DNA from: Methylomonas methanica
GTDB taxonomy: Bacteria > Pseudomonadota > Gammaproteobacteria > Methylococcales > Methylomonadaceae
NCBI GenBank assembly: GCA_001644045.1
Contig: LUUF01000059.1
Span: 124,001-188,000, forward strand
Direction of reading: 5' to 3'
Length of the DNA stretch: 64,000 bases
Shown one piece after another: positions 18,016 through 26,595 of the stretch (position 1 is the first letter of the stretch; every line of letters begins with the position of its first letter). Under the pieces are notes generated by a model. The model was not told where the DNA came from and searched no databases. It saw nothing but the letters and a program-made list of their open reading frames with translations. The position numbers and the translations under genes were made by a program.

Positions 18016-18824
18016 AGGTAGCTCCCAAAATGCGGTTTAAGCCGGGCAAAAATCATCGCCCCACCCCATGTAACAATCATTCCACCAGATAAAGCCACTA
18101 ACCATATCGTCCAGCTGCGAATGCCGCCGTAATAAGCTGCATCATGAAAGCTTTCAATAAATACGGTAACAGGATTCAAATAGATCAAGAACCTAAGTTG
18201 TTCAGGCACCCAATCCATGAAGTAAAAAATAGGAGCAACGTATACGCCGATCAGGGTATACATCTGAATAAGCTCTCTAATATCACGTAAAAAAACGCCA
18301 ATTGCAGAAAATGCAAACGAAGTGCCAAGCAAACACAAATAAAGGGGTACTGCCGCTAAAGGGTATAGCAACATGGCCAAGCTGGCCCTTTCGACCGCCA
18401 AACCATAAATGCACAACCCAACGAATCCTATAAAGAACGTGGGCAATGTAGCCAACACCATTTTAACCGGCAGAATTTCAACCGGAAATACAACTTGCTT
18501 AACCAGAGACGCCTGACTAGAAACTATAGAGGAACTACGACCCAGAACATCCGCCACAATCAACCAGGGTATGATCCCGGAAACCATATACAGCGTGTGG
18601 TCACCGGGAATATCCAACCCGCTGTCCACTTTTGTGCGAAACACGACTGCAAACATGAATATAAATACAGCAATAGTCATCACCGGATGTACCACGGCCC
18701 AGACCGTACCCAGTACTTGACCGGAATAGCGATCGGAAATATCCCGCTTAGCCATTTCCATAAGCAGTCTGCGGTGTTTAATGATGCTTCCAAACAAGAA
18801 ACTTGTTGCAGCAAACGTTGACAT
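18012..18824 (-). CDS. wzm: ABC transporter permease for polysaccharide export (Wzm)
   Basis: 270 residues with about six membrane helices and the ABC-2 pattern of polysaccharide permeases: the ISDRYSGQVLGTVWAVVHP stretch near residue 30 and the MYTLIGVYVAPIFY segment near residue 190. Its stop overlaps the ATPase start by four bases (ATGA), so the two are coupled. It forms the membrane channel through which undecaprenyl-diphosphate-linked glycan crosses the inner membrane before ligation to lipid A or release. The start abuts the stop of the upstream glycosyltransferase gene. Confidence 0.93.
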   Translation of the reverse strand: MSTFAATSFLFGSIIKHRRLLMEMAKRDISDRYSGQVLGTVWAVVHPVMTIAVFIFMFAVVFRTKVDSGLDIPGDHTLYMVSGIIPWLIVADVLGRSSSIVSSQASLVKQVVFPVEILPVKMVLATLPTFFIGFVGLCIYGLAVERASLAMLLYPLAAVPLYLCLLGTSFAFSAIGVFLRDIRELIQMYTLIGVYVAPIFYFMDWVPEQLRFLIYLNPVTVFIESFHDAAYYGGIRSWTIWLVALSGGMIVTWGGAMIFARLKPHFGSYL

Positions 18825-20182
18825 TATTCAATCCTTTTAGCAGTTAAGCCACTTTTTCGAGATAGCTGAGCTACTTCTTCGTAAAAAATCAAAGCCCGCT
18901 TCCTAACTTGTTGACGGTCCGCCATTTCGCGAATTCTCACTAAGTTATTTTCAGCCATAAGATCTACCAAACCATCGTCAGACATCAAGCGGACCAACGC
19001 ATCTGCAATTTCATCAGGGTACAGATTTCTGGCAAAAATAACGTTTTCTTGATTTTTAACAACGGGAGCTATTGTATCAAGCGGCGAAACCAGAGGAGCC
19101 GCTCCCAAAGCCATTGCTTCCATCATGGTATTAGGAATTCCGTCACTCAGCGATGGCGCCATCATAACTCGTGCGTTAGCAATCCGGGCCAAGGTCTCCT
19201 CCCTGCTCAATCGCTCATAAGCTGGACAGGATGCCTTGATATGTTCGGGGAAAAGCTTCTCGTACCATATTTTTACGTCGGACTGCACCATCCATAACAT
19301 CTCAATCCGGCAAGGCTGAATGCGATCCCATACGTTTAGGATAGCTTCAAACACAGGCATAGCCTTTGACGTATAGAGTTCGTATGCTTTTGGCCACACG
19401 ATGACACGTTCTCGTTTTGAAGGATACAGTTTCCACATAGAACGTAGTGAATCTAAATCCATACCACCAGCCCCGGACACCACTCCCATTCCAGGATTAG
19501 AGGCTTTTTCCGGCTTTAAACCTGCACTTAGCGCGTAATCGTAGTTAGGCTGATTGTCGGCGATGAAGTGATCACAACTTTGAAATACCTCATGAATTAA
19601 CGGCGCGAACTCTGGGGAATACCGTTGTAATGCAATGTCAGGCCCACCACGAGCTTGCGCTATCCAACGACCGTAGTCCTCTAGTCCATATTGTTTCCTG
19701 GTTCTCAGATAAAAATAACTAGCCGAGTCAAATCCTAATGAGTGAATAATGTCAGGCCGCCAATCTAGAATCACTTTTGCAAGAGCTTCTTCAATTGAAA
19801 CCGGATATTTACCCTGCCCAAACCTTTCAGACAAACCAATGCCGGATTTAATTAATCGCCTTAGGTGAGGACGCGCGTTAAAGTGCCCCCGATCGAGAGC
19901 AGATTTGGCTACAGAAGCAACCCCAAGCGCCGAAGAGTCAGGTGGCGGAAACACCGTCCTACGCAGATCGTCATCGAACCACTGCGCTCCAGTGCGAGTA
20001 AGATAGGTTTTAATTGGCCATCTCACTGGAGGTTCAGCAGAAGGTAAAGAAAATAACCTGATATTAAACTGGCATCCATTCAGTAATTCAATCCATGAAT
20101 GTGTATGAGAACTTTCAGGAAAACCAATGAACAGAATTTTGGGTCTTTCTGGATATAAATCAATATCAAATACCTGATTCAT
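18824..20182 (-). CDS. GT4-like glycosyltransferase
   Basis: 452 residues. The N-terminal half begins with KILFIGFPESSHTHSW, the first strand and nucleotide-proximal loop of a GT-B enzyme. The C-terminal half has SLSDGIPNTMMEAMALGAAPLVSP (split here for reading: a GIPNTMMEAMA E-x7-E-like motif) and a regular helix ending VRLMSDD. Together these match the retaining GT4 family. The gene's ATG overlaps the stop of the coiled-coil gene as TAATG. It probably adds one of the backbone or branch sugars; the donor is not deducible. Confidence 0.8.
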   Translation of the reverse strand: MNQVFDIDLYPERPKILFIGFPESSHTHSWIELLNGCQFNIRLFSLPSAEPPVRWPIKTYLTRTGAQWFDDDLRRTVFPPPDSSALGVASVAKSALDRGHFNARPHLRRLIKSGIGLSERFGQGKYPVSIEEALAKVILDWRPDIIHSLGFDSASYFYLRTRKQYGLEDYGRWIAQARGGPDIALQRYSPEFAPLIHEVFQSCDHFIADNQPNYDYALSAGLKPEKASNPGMGVVSGAGGMDLDSLRSMWKLYPSKRERVIVWPKAYELYTSKAMPVFEAILNVWDRIQPCRIEMLWMVQSDVKIWYEKLFPEHIKASCPAYERLSREETLARIANARVMMAPSLSDGIPNTMMEAMALGAAPLVSPLDTIAPVVKNQENVIFARNLYPDEIADALVRLMSDDGLVDLMAENNLVRIREMADRQQVRKRALIFYEEVAQLSRKSGLTAKRIE

Positions 20183-20595
20183 TATTTAATTTGATTCACC
20201 GAATGAATACGCTGATCGACAGCATCCGTCAATCGCTTCACTTCTTCCGTTAATAATGTAATCGCCGCCGTCATTTCAATTTGCTTTTCTTGGTTACGGC
20301 GCTGCTCAACCACGATTTCGGACTTTAACTCACATATCGCTCTTTTAAATTCTCTTAAGGTAACCTTAGAAAGCTCCACTTGATTTAACAAAATGACCTG
20401 CCCTCTGGCTAAGTCATTTTCTACATCTTTAATATGACTAGTCAAACCATCTTCTGCATCCTCTATAAGACGGATCAAGCTATTTTCTATATCTTTAACA
20501 CGCTCATTGACTGACATTATGTCTCGTTCTATCGAGTTAATATTCAAACCCTCCCGAGTCAGCCTCATCCAATCAAAACTCTTAAACAGCATCAT
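20182..20595 (-). CDS. Small coiled-coil protein of unknown function
   Basis: 137 residues from an ATG at 20595 that overlaps the stop of the upstream methyltransferase gene as ATGA. A longer frame reaching 20796 lies wholly inside that gene and is discarded. After a short basic/aromatic start (FKSFDWMRLTREG) nearly the whole chain is heptad-like and rich in E, K, I, L and V with no proline or glycine after about residue 50, which suggests one long helix or coiled coil. It sits between methyltransferases and the Wzm/Wzt exporter. In E. coli O9a the coiled coil of WbdD acts as a ruler for chain length, and this free coiled-coil protein could play a comparable part. No similarity to WbdD was tested. 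Confidence 0.75.
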   Translation of the reverse strand: MMLFKSFDWMRLTREGLNINSIERDIMSVNERVKDIENSLIRLIEDAEDGLTSHIKDVENDLARGQVILLNQVELSKVTLREFKRAICELKSEIVVEQRRNQEKQIEMTAAITLLTEEVKRLTDAVDQRIHSVNQIK

Positions 20596-21572
20596 GCATA
20601 CTCCCGCGTAGCGGCGACAAAGATGGTGTGTCCTGCAACACCATACAACCAACGTACTCCGGCATCTCTCATTAATTTCGCGGCAAAACCGGATCGTTCT
20701 CCAACGGTAAGCATTCCATTTCTTCGTGCCAAAGGATCTAAAATCCGTGCCGGCCATATTGGCTCGTCCCACATTTCGGGCAAATAAGCGTCCCATAAAT
20801 ATTCAGGCAATGGCTCGAATTGAACGGTATTTATTTTCAAACCTTGATTACGAAGCAGAATCCCGAGAGCCGCTTCCGTCCAACGAGTGATATGATGTGG
20901 CGGTACCTCAGTCAATGCATCCGGAAAGTTTCTGATCGGCCCTGCAGCATTAGGGGTCGTGATAATTAATACACCGCCAGGTCGCAATAATCCAAGAAAA
21001 GTCAGAAGAAAATCGACAGGATCCCTTACGTGCTCCAATGTCTGTAGAATACAAACAGCATCAAACTTAGCCTCATCTACCGATAGCTTCTTTATCTGAC
21101 TTAAATCTCCAGATAGAACACCCACGCCATTTACTGCCAATTTAGACAGGATTTCAGCGTTCAAATCGTAGCCAACAAGTTCCGCATTCGGCATGTGCCT
21201 TTTTAGATAATTGAGAAAAATACCGGACCCACAACCGACATCCAGGATACGGTTTGCTCCAGCAGATTGAATTTCACACAATGCGGAACCAAACTCCCAC
21301 TTATCGTCGTTGTAATAATCTATCGCAGAAATGTTTTCATAAAACTCAACATTACCGGAAACTAATGGTTCAAACCGGCCAAAACCACAATCTGTGCATT
21401 CGTTGAGTTCAATTGACTCATTCTGAAATTGTCGATAACTTTCCCAGACTGTTTCAGGAAATTTACGATCCATTACCTTTTCCCAACGCAAAAGAGTATC
21501 AGACAATTTTATTGATATTCCAGATGGACCAAACGTAGAACTATTACATATAGGGCAGTTTTGCAAACTCAA
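20592..21572 (-). CDS. Class I SAM-dependent methyltransferase with zinc-ribbon-like N-terminus
   Basis: 326 residues starting at a TTG (21572) that overlaps the preceding TGA as TTGA; no ATG is available nearby. Cys6, Cys9, Cys59 and Cys62 form two CxxC pairs, as in the methyltransferases with a putative zinc-binding N-terminus found in sugar-modification loci. The SAM domain follows: RILDVGCGSGIFL (about 109-121), VGYDLNAE and VCILQTLEHVRDPVDF. Near the end RDAGVRWLYGVAGHTIF is a hydrophobic tail. Likely C- or O-methylation of a nucleotide sugar or glycan end. Confidence 0.85.
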   Translation of the reverse strand: MSLQNCPICNSSTFGPSGISIKLSDTLLRWEKVMDRKFPETVWESYRQFQNESIELNECTDCGFGRFEPLVSGNVEFYENISAIDYYNDDKWEFGSALCEIQSAGANRILDVGCGSGIFLNYLKRHMPNAELVGYDLNAEILSKLAVNGVGVLSGDLSQIKKLSVDEAKFDAVCILQTLEHVRDPVDFLLTFLGLLRPGGVLIITTPNAAGPIRNFPDALTEVPPHHITRWTEAALGILLRNQGLKINTVQFEPLPEYLWDAYLPEMWDEPIWPARILDPLARRNGMLTVGERSGFAAKLMRDAGVRWLYGVAGHTIFVAATREYA

Positions 21573-22606
21573 TCAACTAGCTCCTCTGGCAATTTGACTC
21601 TCATCCAAAAAGCAGTAGGTTCGGATTGTGGGTAATCCTGACGCATCCTTTCAAATTCAGGAAAAATGGCCAATAGCCTATCGGGATAATTAACCATCAT
21701 GTAATTACCAGGCCAAACCACCTCAAATTGGTTGTTAAAAGCAAGAAATGCTTGAAGCAAATATTGCTCATTCCAATAAAGATGATTATCGAAGTAGACT
21801 TTAGGATAGGGTTTAGGCAAGCTAATGTCGTGTACGTGAACCAGAACACCAGGTTTCAAACGCGGCAGAATTTCCAAAAACTCATAGTGGACATCGTTTC
21901 CACTACGTATCACATGACTCGAATCGATAAATAATATATCTCCCTCATCTAACTGCTCAAAATAGGACACTGGAACGTCTTGAACCCTTTCTACAATTAA
22001 GCTATCCAATCCAGGATAGCCGCCCTCAAATAAAGCCCACGGATAAGGGTCGATTGAAGTCAAGTGTGTTCGCCAATTGGTATCTTCAGCATTAGTATCG
22101 CAAGCAGCAATAGCAAGCAATGTCGAATTGCCATTACCTATTTCTACAACTCTTCTCGGCTTGAAGTGTCTGATTAAGCAGTAATAAACATGAGCATCAA
22201 CCGCCATGTACCCACCATTTATTAAATAGAAGCCCGGAGGCTCAAGTGGGCCTTCAATCGGAAAACGCTGACGAAATTCGGATAAATACTGGGGGCAGAT
22301 TCGCTCCATAATATCCAATGCCAAAGCATCGTTGGTATCCACCCCCACCATTTTCGATGACACACCCCAAAATTGATCCAATTGATCAGTATCATCGGGA
22401 AGAGGAAGATAAAAATGCTTCCGCAAAAGATGAAAACCGTGCTGATAAAAAGCATCGTGACAGGGATTGGAATTACCAACTTCCTGCTCTAGACGACGAG
22501 CGAGTTCTTCCGCCAAGCATTCTGTAGAGATTGCTGACAATTTTGGTACCGTCACGAATCTAGAGATAAAACTAGTCAGCTTATTGCGAAGAAAATGGAG
22601 TTTCAT
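21569..22606 (-). CDS. Class I SAM-dependent methyltransferase (Methyltransf_24-like)
   Basis: 345 residues from an ATG preceded by an AT-rich stretch. The central region reads RRVVEIGNGNSTLLAIAAC (about 151-169), followed by LTSIDPYPW and GDILFIDSSHVIRSG, the motif order of the cephalosporin-hydroxylase/rhamnosyl methyltransferase-like group, in which the aspartate-serine-histidine stretch binds metal or substrate. The gene starts about 50 bases after the large glycosyltransferase stops, and its end overlaps the next start by four bases. Probably methylates a sugar of the repeat. Confidence 0.8.
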   Translation of the reverse strand: MKLHFLRNKLTSFISRFVTVPKLSAISTECLAEELARRLEQEVGNSNPCHDAFYQHGFHLLRKHFYLPLPDDTDQLDQFWGVSSKMVGVDTNDALALDIMERICPQYLSEFRQRFPIEGPLEPPGFYLINGGYMAVDAHVYYCLIRHFKPRRVVEIGNGNSTLLAIAACDTNAEDTNWRTHLTSIDPYPWALFEGGYPGLDSLIVERVQDVPVSYFEQLDEGDILFIDSSHVIRSGNDVHYEFLEILPRLKPGVLVHVHDISLPKPYPKVYFDNHLYWNEQYLLQAFLAFNNQFEVVWPGNYMMVNYPDRLLAIFPEFERMRQDYPQSEPTAFWMRVKLPEELVD

Positions 22607-22657
22607 TTAATTAAGCCAGAAATATTTCGATTAATAAATCTATCGATTATCTCTCCT

Positions 22658-25585
22658 TTAGTTAACTCCGTCAATTAACGATTCCCATTGAGGTATAACG
22701 TTCTTAACATCAAAAACTTCCGCTCTCAAGTAACCAGCCTCTACGAATTGCGCTTTGAGTGAATCGTCATTCATTAAAAGCTCTACTGCGGAAGCAAGCG
22801 CACCGCAGTCTCCGTTGGCAACTAATATCCCATATTGACCACTATCCAAAACTTCCGCGGGACCCGTGGGACAGTCCACAGATATTACTGCAGCCCCACA
22901 GGCCATCGCTTCGACAAGTACCAAAGCAAAAGCCTCAAAATGCGAAGTTAACACTAATACATCCGCAGCCGCCATCCAAGGAAAGGGATTTATCTGCTCG
23001 CCACTCAAGAAAACATATTCTTGCAATTCTTGTTCGCGAATTTGTAACTCTATTGCAGAACGCTCTCCCCCTTCGCCGACTATCGCCAGAGAAAAATCAC
23101 GGCCTCGCCTTATCAGTTCGGTACAAGTCCGTAACAATAATTCGTGGTTTTTTTGCGAATCTAATCGACCGACATGCACCATTCGAAATTTTTTGTTTGC
23201 CTTCACCCACCCCGTTACTGCCTCAATTTCACAGAAGGATTTTTGCCGGATATTAGCGCAATCAACTGGATTCCAAATTGTCTTTATGCTCGCGCCATTA
23301 ACCTGAAAATTTTCGGCCAAATCAGCCGCGCAACCCTTACTAGGAAAAACAACACTTTTTGCATCTTTGCATGCCGATGACAGCAACCACTTTTCAGCTT
23401 TGCAACGGCTAGTCACTGGATAGATCGTAGGAAGACACAAACTCTCGTAAGTATGAAGAGATGCTATATAAGGAAATCGTTGCGCCGCCTGCGCAAGCCA
23501 GGCAGTTACTGCCGCCTCTTCCATCGCAGTAACCGCAATACAGTTGTCTCCAAATTTTTCAATAGCCTTAATGAGCCCCGTCGCTGCTGGGTTATGATGA
23601 GCCATAGCACTTATGAAGTCTAAATCTAATATAGATGATGTAGGCGCTGAAACACCAATGCTTAAAGATTCAGTCTCAATGACATTTGATTTATGGGCAT
23701 CAGTCATAAACGACGAGTACAAAGTTCTGATTTTAAGCAATTGCTGACCAATCCCGATTCTTCTTCGAAATTCCGGACTCAAGCAATGATATAAAAATCT
23801 TAATCGCCGTAGCAGACTCCTTATCGTATTCAAACTTTCAGAGACTACAATATTATCTGGTGCCTTATTAGCGTGAGACTCCGCGAACAATTCCCTCAGT
23901 ACATTTATGACCTCTACGTCTGCAGGTAATTTAGGCCCCTTACAATGCTCATCGAACATCGTTAATACAATCGGGCGGTAGCGTTGCCTGTTAAGATAGC
24001 TCACGATGTTATAAATCACCCTCTCAGCACCACCACCCCATAATACTCTTTCCAAAAAAATCACCGGACGCCGTGAATTTTGCATATCTCGAGTTTGAGA
24101 CGACAATATCCTGTGAAGATTGATTTCAACCGCAGCGTGTTCATCCCAGTCAATTTTTTGCTTAGCGCCAGCCCAAACAGGAATTTTCAGAGAAGGCAAA
24201 GCAACTCCAAGCTCAAATTCGCCCAACCATGGTAGTGAATTCTTATCGTGGGCTTTAGCGCGAAGTATCGGAACACGAATCCGCTCTTTATTCTCAGGTA
24301 CACCGACTGAATGCCCCTCAATTAAAATTATTGGCCGATATCCAAAATTAATCAGGTGTTCCGCAACATCTATAAACGCAGAAAGCGTTTTTGTTTGCTC
24401 AAAAACAAAAAATACGATACGCGCATTTCCTGCACCAGGTGGGAGTTCCACGGACACTTCGACATTCATGAATCGTGTTAAATAGTCACTAACCGGCGGC
24501 AACGCAGGGCTTTTGCACAGCAATCGTGATCGATATAACTTGCATCCAAGATCCAGTGGATCAGTCGGAGAATAAAGAAAAGCATCCACACCATCTGCAA
24601 GCAAAACGGCCAGTTGTCGCCACATCCATGACCAATCACTATCATCGCTATCTCTCAAGGCCATTTCCGATACTCGAGCTCGCACTTGAGGCCCATACAA
24701 ATATTCGCGATATTTTTCGGAGAACACCCATTCCAGCACCCGAAACACCAAAGCTGAATGCACACCGAGACTGTAAAGAAATGATGATCTATCGCATGCT
24801 ATATCAAAAGCGCTGGATATTGCCTCAACAGCTGATTCGGTGTTATTTAAATCCACCCATGGCACCAATTGTGGGAAAGAATGGCTATTGATAAACCCTA
24901 TTCCCGCCTTCGCAGTATCAAAGTAACAAGCATCCGGAAATGATTCGGATCCTTGGTCAGCATGATTTCTGCTAATTACTGTCCATTCAGGGATAAACGT
25001 CGCTTGGTTTCTAGATAATAGACGCAACCACTGGTCGTAGTCTTGCGCGTAATATAATTCCTCGTTAAAAAAACCGATTTTCTCCCATGCTGCACGATTC
25101 ACGCATATGGAGATACCGCTAATATAATTCCGATAAAAGAGCCCCAGTATCTGGTATTCTGGACTTGGCAGTGGCCCCCACAATTGCCTACGCTCTCTAT
25201 TTCCGGTTGCCTCAGTGAGCAATGTGAAGTAGGAAAAGAAAAAATTGCAGGCCGGAACCTTTTCAATCCAACGGCGATTTATCGCAAGCTTATTTGGCTC
25301 AAACATATCATCAGAGCTTAACCAATGTACCCATCTTCCTCGAGCATCTGACAACCCCCTATTCAAAGCTGAAGCAACCCCACCATTTTCTTTATGAACA
25401 GCACGAATACGAGAATCCCTGGCAGCATATGCATCAATTATCGCAGCAGTATTGTCGGTTGAACCATCGTTTACAACGATTGCTTCCCAAGAAGAATCTG
25501 TCTGCGCCAACACACTATCAAGGGCATACCCCAAGTATTGATCCTGATTAAATGTAGGTATGATAATTGTGGCAAATGGACTCAT
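22658..25585 (-). CDS. Two-domain glycosyltransferase: GT2 plus GT4 fusion
   Basis: 975 residues, far above a single glycosyltransferase. Residues 1 to about 240 are family 2: ATIIIPTFNQDQYL, VVNDGSTDNT and HWLSSDDMFEP with the metal-binding aspartates. A linker region of about 260 residues without clear motifs follows. From about residue 505 to the end is a GT-B family 4 enzyme: FLERVLWGGGAERVIYN at its start, MVHVGRLDSQKNHELLL, and the E-x7-E retaining motif in FEAFALVLVEAM. Two different linkages could thus be made by one polypeptide, for example consecutive sugars of the repeat. Confidence 0.88.
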   Translation of the reverse strand: MSPFATIIIPTFNQDQYLGYALDSVLAQTDSSWEAIVVNDGSTDNTAAIIDAYAARDSRIRAVHKENGGVASALNRGLSDARGRWVHWLSSDDMFEPNKLAINRRWIEKVPACNFFFSYFTLLTEATGNRERRQLWGPLPSPEYQILGLFYRNYISGISICVNRAAWEKIGFFNEELYYAQDYDQWLRLLSRNQATFIPEWTVISRNHADQGSESFPDACYFDTAKAGIGFINSHSFPQLVPWVDLNNTESAVEAISSAFDIACDRSSFLYSLGVHSALVFRVLEWVFSEKYREYLYGPQVRARVSEMALRDSDDSDWSWMWRQLAVLLADGVDAFLYSPTDPLDLGCKLYRSRLLCKSPALPPVSDYLTRFMNVEVSVELPPGAGNARIVFFVFEQTKTLSAFIDVAEHLINFGYRPIILIEGHSVGVPENKERIRVPILRAKAHDKNSLPWLGEFELGVALPSLKIPVWAGAKQKIDWDEHAAVEINLHRILSSQTRDMQNSRRPVIFLERVLWGGGAERVIYNIVSYLNRQRYRPIVLTMFDEHCKGPKLPADVEVINVLRELFAESHANKAPDNIVVSESLNTIRSLLRRLRFLYHCLSPEFRRRIGIGQQLLKIRTLYSSFMTDAHKSNVIETESLSIGVSAPTSSILDLDFISAMAHHNPAATGLIKAIEKFGDNCIAVTAMEEAAVTAWLAQAAQRFPYIASLHTYESLCLPTIYPVTSRCKAEKWLLSSACKDAKSVVFPSKGCAADLAENFQVNGASIKTIWNPVDCANIRQKSFCEIEAVTGWVKANKKFRMVHVGRLDSQKNHELLLRTCTELIRRGRDFSLAIVGEGGERSAIELQIREQELQEYVFLSGEQINPFPWMAAADVLVLTSHFEAFALVLVEAMACGAAVISVDCPTGPAEVLDSGQYGILVANGDCGALASAVELLMNDDSLKAQFVEAGYLRAEVFDVKNVIPQWESLIDGVN

Positions 25586-25644
25586 AAGTTAGATACGAAA
25601 GTTACAGTTGAGTAAACGTTATTGCAAACATGTAAGTCCTAATT

Positions 25645-26580
25645 TCATCGTCCTCTATTCAGAGTCGCCCACAAACCTGTGCCTATAAAAAGGAGCAATG
25701 TAAGTACTTGTAATATAGTGCCGTAAGCAACACTAGACGAATCGTCAATACCAAAGGGCCGCAACGCAAACAGCGTTGCTATCTGATAAACGCCGACATA
25801 GCCAGGTGACGTCGGCAAAGAAGCCGCCGCCGCAATGTAGACCAATACAACTACACCAGCCATTAACGGGAGTTCCCACCCGAAAGCATGAATGAGTAAC
25901 CAACAAGCCAGTATGTCCAACGTACTAACCGATCCTTGTACAAATAAAGCGAGAACAATCCGCCTTGGGGAGCGCAATACTTGCAGCCCAGACAGACTCT
26001 CTTCATACCATCGAGTCAAGCGTTCACCCCATTTCCCCAAAACAGGCAACCGCCCAAACAAAAAACGCAGTCGATGACCACTCATCACAAAAATGGCCGC
26101 CGCTATAGCGGCCAACAGAAACAGAGCCGCGACACCCAATAAAGCCTGCCTTGCCTCCAATCCCACTTGCCAAGTCAGCAGAACGATCAGCAATAAGCCA
26201 CATAACCCAAGTCCCTCAAGAATACGGTCGATCACTCCGCTCCCAATCGCCAAGCCGCCGCCCAAGCTAGTTAGTTGCTGCAGCCGCAGCATACGCATCA
26301 CATCTCCGGCTCTTGCTGGGTATATGGCAATGCCCAAGTAGCCTACGCAAGTAGCCTGCCAAACCTTACCTTGATCCTGTCTGGGTAGACCAGTGAGTAT
26401 ATGCCAGCGAATACTGCGCAACAACATAGATAAAAATAGAGAAACGGCGCTAGAAGCAGTCCACAGAGGATCAACTGATTTCAAAGCTCTCAGGAAGGAG
26501 TCCCAATTTATTAACGACAACGACCACCCTAGAAAAACTATCCCAAGGACAAATCCCAGTATCCGCATGAGATGTTTCAT
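25645..26580 (-). CDS. Lysylphosphatidylglycerol synthase TM region / UPF0104-like membrane protein
   Basis: 311 residues, highly hydrophobic with around eight membrane helices. The MRMLRLQQLTSLGGGLAIGS loop with conserved small residues and the PTSPGYVGVYQIATLFAL stretch near the end are characteristic of the UPF0104/AglD-like flippase-domain family. Members often sit beside glycosyltransferases and have been linked to membrane lipid or lipid-sugar translocation. Here it lies between a glycosyltransferase and a large membrane protein. Its exact cargo is unknown. Confidence 0.8.
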   Translation of the reverse strand: MKHLMRILGFVLGIVFLGWSLSLINWDSFLRALKSVDPLWTASSAVSLFLSMLLRSIRWHILTGLPRQDQGKVWQATCVGYLGIAIYPARAGDVMRMLRLQQLTSLGGGLAIGSGVIDRILEGLGLCGLLLIVLLTWQVGLEARQALLGVAALFLLAAIAAAIFVMSGHRLRFLFGRLPVLGKWGERLTRWYEESLSGLQVLRSPRRIVLALFVQGSVSTLDILACWLLIHAFGWELPLMAGVVVLVYIAAAASLPTSPGYVGVYQIATLFALRPFGIDDSSSVAYGTILQVLTLLLFIGTGLWATLNRGR

Positions 26581-26595
26581 TTCTCTAAATTTTCC

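Noticed and set aside
20596..20796. N-terminal extension of the coiled-coil gene frame
   Set aside because: It lies inside the upstream methyltransferase gene in another frame, and the ATGA overlap at 20595 is a better start.
23974..23985. GGCGGTAGCGTT, an exact match to the RfaH-recruiting ops core
   Set aside because: It lies on the plus strand inside the GT2-GT4 gene, opposite to the direction of transcription and far from any operon leader, so it is most likely chance.
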